Notes under the pieces: generated by a model | The model's input: only the letters and a program-made list of their open reading frames with translations | Database searches by the model: none | What the model was told of the DNA's origin: nothing | Shown: positions 41,924 through 44,799 of the stretch, in pieces | How positions within the stretch are numbered: the stretch's first letter is position 1 | Layout: each line of letters starts with the position of its first letter | Program-made: the position numbers and the translations under genes | NCBI GenBank assembly: GCA_003224085.1 | Contig: QHYK01000081.1 | Span: 1 to 44,799 of the forward strand | Direction of reading: 5' to 3' | Origin: Acidobacteriota bacterium | GTDB lineage: Bacteria > Acidobacteriota > Terriglobia > Acidiferrales > UBA7541 | DNA: 44,799 nt

Positions 41924-44641
41924 CTAGAAAGTCAACTTCAATCCAAACTGGATTTGCCGCGAGGTGGTCACCGTGCTCAGAATAGCGCCGGCGCTGGGAT
42001 TCACCGCGCCTGTGGGCAGTAGGGCAGTCCGGTTCGCCGAATTGGGCACGCCGAAGTTCGGATGATTGAAGATGTCGAACATCTCGGCGCGGAAGTGCAG
42101 CGCCTTGCCTTCTGCCAGTACAAATTGTTTGAACAGAGAGAAATCCCAGTTTACCAGCTTGGGGCCAATGAGCGTGTTCCGGCCGAGATTCCCGATCGTG
42201 TTGACGGGCTGCAGCACAAAGGCGTTCGCGTCGAACCAGTGTTTAGGGTCGCCGGTGACCGGATTGTTAGAAAAACCCGGGCGGACATCCGGACGCTCAT
42301 GAATCGAGAAGTCGATGGTATTCAGGTTTCCTGATTGGTTGTGGCCGAGTCGCACTTCAAAGGGCGTCCCGGATTGCGCCGTCACGATACTATTGAGTTG
42401 CCAGCCTTTCACAAGCACACCGGCAAAGCCTGTCCGGCTGCTTCCAAACGGCAATTCGTAGCTCCAGTTCGCCACTAAGACATGCTCCACCGAAAAGCTG
42501 GAAAGGCCGCGGTCCGCTTTGCGATCATAAAAATTAATCGAATATTGAGTACTGTTGTCGAAATCCTGCGAGTTAATTCCGCTCGACTCGTCAATGGAGC
42601 GCGAAAATGTGTACGACACTTGCGCGCGCAGACCGTGCGACAGCCGTTTGGAAACGCCCGCCTGCAGTGCGTTGTAGAACGATTGCGCGTCTGTCTCTCG
42701 CTGCGTCACCCCGCCGAAGCTGGTGTTGCGGCGGCAACAGGTGTTTATCGTTTTCGGAGTGTTGTTAGTGCCATCACCTATGAACTCTGTTCGTCCGTCA
42801 GCATTAATGACATAAGGAGCCAGATTGGCATCCGCTACTCGAATCAGATGGAGCCCGCGAGAGCCTGCATATCCCAGGGTCACATTCCAATTGCCGGGCA
42901 GCGCCCGCTGCAGGCTCAGGTTGTACTGCATGATGTAAGACGGCTGTAGGTCGAAATTCACGGTCTGAAGATTCGCTTTGATGCAAGAAGGAGTTGCGGG
43001 ACAAATGGGTGTGGTGATAGGGCCCTGCACGGCGTTCGGAAATGCGGGATTTGCTCTGCTGGTGCGCGTCGTGAACGGTGGGTTGAGGCTCCCGGAAAAC
43101 ACGTAATACTTGGGCAGAAGCTGGTCGTAGAAAATCCCAAACCCGGCGCGCACGGAAGTCGTTCCGTTCTTGAATGGATCCCACGCCAGACCAATTCGCG
43201 GCGCAAAATCTTTCAGTGCCGGGTTGGCGTACCACGGATTGCCAACGATGATCGCGGGATCCGCTATGCTTCGCAGATTCGAGATTTTCCCGTTCGCTTC
43301 TGTGGGAACTGTGGCGAACTCGTATCGCAGGCCCAAATTGAAGGTCAAATTTGGTTTCCAACGATAGTCGTCCTGCAGGAAAAACGCATAGAACGATTGC
43401 CGGAAGCCGCGATTCGGATCAATTCTTCCCGGAATAGCGAAGTTGATCTGCGCAGGCGCGCCCATTAAGAAATTCTCCAGACTTGTGAACGTTTCGATGC
43501 CGCCCAACTGGCTCGTCGTCTGCTGATTGAATTGCATGCGCTGCCCCTCAAATCCGAACCGAAAACCATGCGCACCCTTCGTCCAAAAGAACGTGTCATG
43601 CCACTGGTAGTTATTCAGATGGTCATTACGCGGGAGGCGGTAATCGCCCACCATCTCCGTCACCAGTCCCTGAATAGTGAGAAATCCAAATTGCACGCCG
43701 CCCGCCGAGGGAGGGATCCACCAAAGGTTGGACGGCACATCCACGAGACGCTGGTTATCGACCTCTGCAGTGGAACGAGCGAAGCTCACTCGCAGCGTAT
43801 TGATCAGCGCCTGCGAAAACGAATGCACGTGTTCGAGCGTAAGGTACTGATTGCGCGAGCGCTCCTTAGTGAACACGTCCGGCGGCTTGTCTCTGACCTG
43901 CCGTTGCACGTTTCCGTTGTCGAATGTGTAGCGGCCAAACAAGATGTCTTTCCCGGAAAGACGATGATCGATTCGGCCCTGCGCGAAGTACTCATCGGTA
44001 GGTTGCAGGCGTGTGAAAGAATACCCAGCCGTTCCGGTAGGTTTCTGATTCTTATCAAGTACCTCGGGCCCATTCGCGCGCGGGAAAAGAACCTGCAATA
44101 GGGAACTCACAGCCGCGGAGGTGCTGGGTACAGCAACGTTCTTCAGGCCGTTCGCCATGCAGCTTGGGTCGCTTGGCGTGCAGGGCAAAAGAAAATTGCG
44201 CGCGTTATCGTCCGGAACAAAGGTTGCGCCCGTTACGCCGAGGCGCTCCTTAATCGCCTCGAAAGCCCCAAAGAAGAATGTCTTGTCGTGGCGAATCGGC
44301 CCGCCTAGCGTTCCCCCGAACTGATTGCGCTTAAAAGACGGAATGGGGTTTGTCGCTGGATCAAAATAATTCTTCGCGTCCAGCGCCGAGTTGCGCAGAT
44401 ACTCAAACAAGTTTCCATGGAGCTTGTTGGTTCCCGACCGCGTAATAGCGTTGATGATGCCGCCGGAGGACCTGCCAAACTCCGCGGAATAAGAATTCGT
44501 CAGAACCTGAAATTCCTGCACTGTCTCCACGCCCAGCAGCACGCCGCCCACGGACCCCGGCGTCTTGTTGTACACGTTGTTGATGTCCGAGCCGTCCAGA
44601 AGAAAGCTGTTCTGCTCCGGGTGTACCGGCCCGCACTGCAT
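41924..44641 (-). CDS. TonB-dependent receptor, Oar-like, N-terminus missing
   Basis: The 905 residues hold the later part of the plug (HPEQNSFLLDGSDINNVYNK, then EFQVLTNSYSAEFGRSSGG) and the complete barrel, ending RQIQFGLKLTF. Signal peptide, carboxypeptidase-type domain and early plug are absent. The frame stays open to base 44799, but the next 50 codons are Gly/Arg/Pro/Ser-rich and contain a G/C hairpin, unlike a plug. So either the gene is disrupted near 44615-44640 or the contig enters a repeat there. Its substrate is unknown. It is distinct in sequence from the receptor at 14043-17591. Confidence 0.88.
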   Translation of the reverse strand: MQCGPVHPEQNSFLLDGSDINNVYNKTPGSVGGVLLGVETVQEFQVLTNSYSAEFGRSSGGIINAITRSGTNKLHGNLFEYLRNSALDAKNYFDPATNPIPSFKRNQFGGTLGGPIRHDKTFFFGAFEAIKERLGVTGATFVPDDNARNFLLPCTPSDPSCMANGLKNVAVPSTSAAVSSLLQVLFPRANGPEVLDKNQKPTGTAGYSFTRLQPTDEYFAQGRIDHRLSGKDILFGRYTFDNGNVQRQVRDKPPDVFTKERSRNQYLTLEHVHSFSQALINTLRVSFARSTAEVDNQRLVDVPSNLWWIPPSAGGVQFGFLTIQGLVTEMVGDYRLPRNDHLNNYQWHDTFFWTKGAHGFRFGFEGQRMQFNQQTTSQLGGIETFTSLENFLMGAPAQINFAIPGRIDPNRGFRQSFYAFFLQDDYRWKPNLTFNLGLRYEFATVPTEANGKISNLRSIADPAIIVGNPWYANPALKDFAPRIGLAWDPFKNGTTSVRAGFGIFYDQLLPKYYVFSGSLNPPFTTRTSRANPAFPNAVQGPITTPICPATPSCIKANLQTVNFDLQPSYIMQYNLSLQRALPGNWNVTLGYAGSRGLHLIRVADANLAPYVINADGRTEFIGDGTNNTPKTINTCCRRNTSFGGVTQRETDAQSFYNALQAGVSKRLSHGLRAQVSYTFSRSIDESSGINSQDFDNSTQYSINFYDRKADRGLSSFSVEHVLVANWSYELPFGSSRTGFAGVLVKGWQLNSIVTAQSGTPFEVRLGHNQSGNLNTIDFSIHERPDVRPGFSNNPVTGDPKHWFDANAFVLQPVNTIGNLGRNTLIGPKLVNWDFSLFKQFVLAEGKALHFRAEMFDIFNHPNFGVPNSANRTALLPTGAVNPSAGAILSTVTTSRQIQFGLKLTF

Positions 44642-44689
44642 TGAGGGGATCGTCGCGGTTTGATGTCGTGAGCTGAGCGAGCACGCACC

Positions 44690-44716
44690 GGGGGGCTCTG
44701 CCCCCCGAACCCCCCG
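44690..44716. repeat. G/C-rich hairpin at the window end
   Basis: GGGGGG (44690-44695), CTCTG, CCCCCC (44701-44706), then GAAC and a further CCCCC run (44711-44715). The structure lies just past the point where homology of the TonB receptor ends. It resembles dispersed G/C-rich repeat elements and may be why the assembled sequence stops nearby. Confidence 0.55.
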
Positions 44717-44799
44717 GCATTTACTTCCCCGCCCGGATGCCCGCGACGCTTGGAGACCGGCAGGAGGTATCCGGTATGGGTCGCGGGACGCTTGCCAGC

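Noticed and set aside
44641-44799. Insertion-sequence end at the right edge
   Set aside because: There is a G/C hairpin but no transposase fragment, terminal inverted repeat or target-site duplication that can be seen within the window.

Overview
The window looks like a GC-rich chromosomal contig from a soil-type Acidobacteriota, probably class Terriglobia. This is inferred from gene content: two Oar-like TonB-dependent receptors with carboxypeptidase-type N-termini, an ASPIC/UnbV FG-GAP protein beside a TPR protein, a bactofilin, DUF2721 and DUF202 membrane proteins, and repeats carrying the TTTCGACCG motif. Both ends are cut inside genes. The right end runs into a G/C-rich hairpin that does not look like coding sequence. 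No CRISPR array, complete tRNA, rRNA or insertion sequence was seen.

Layout. 1-1666: end of an S9 peptidase and an exported SH3-like protein. 2069-6224: a signalling cassette made of a membrane PAS hybrid kinase, a receiver-PilZ protein and a receiver-HD-GYP phosphodiesterase, so phosphorelay input meets c-di-GMP binding and breakdown. 6318-11189: a glycine-zipper lipoprotein, then a beta-ketoadipate thiolase (pcaF) and enol-lactonase (pcaD) separated by DoxX-like, small exported and DUF2721 genes. 11206-19566: an ASPIC/UnbV protein, a TPR protein and a TonB receptor on the minus strand, divergent from a GntR/UTRA regulator and nagB. The divergent promoters share one palindrome as their -35 region, which suggests a regulated amino-sugar locus. 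19869-22730: a siroheme synthase NAD domain, a small membrane protein, a frameshifted secreted-protein gene and a ferredoxin.

22858-30839: a full Kdp potassium system. Here KdpD is split into two divergent genes: an N-terminal Walker/USP sensor, and a DUF4118 histidine kinase coupled to kdpE. The opposite-strand operon reads micro-ORF, kdpF, kdpA, kdpB, kdpC.

31109-36134: the most unusual region. A six-gene, tightly coupled operon encodes an RsbW-type kinase, an RsbV-type STAS protein with an intact phosphorylatable serine, MlaE, MlaF, MlaD and a PqiC-like lipoprotein. A SpoIIE/PP2C phosphatase gene converges on it. No sigma factor is present, so a partner-switching module may control a retrograde-lipid (Mla) ABC transporter through its STAS subunit.

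36530-44799: a DUF202-DUF302 fusion, a subtilase with a Cys/Pro-rich insert, a degenerate receiver fused to a beta-sandwich domain, a tRNA-Sec-like 3' fragment inside nested inverted repeats, a bactofilin whose best start codon is ATC, and a second TonB receptor that loses homology near the window end. Three genes (19869, 22730, 24036) have a -10-like hexamer 6-7 nt before the start codon, which suggests leaderless transcripts.
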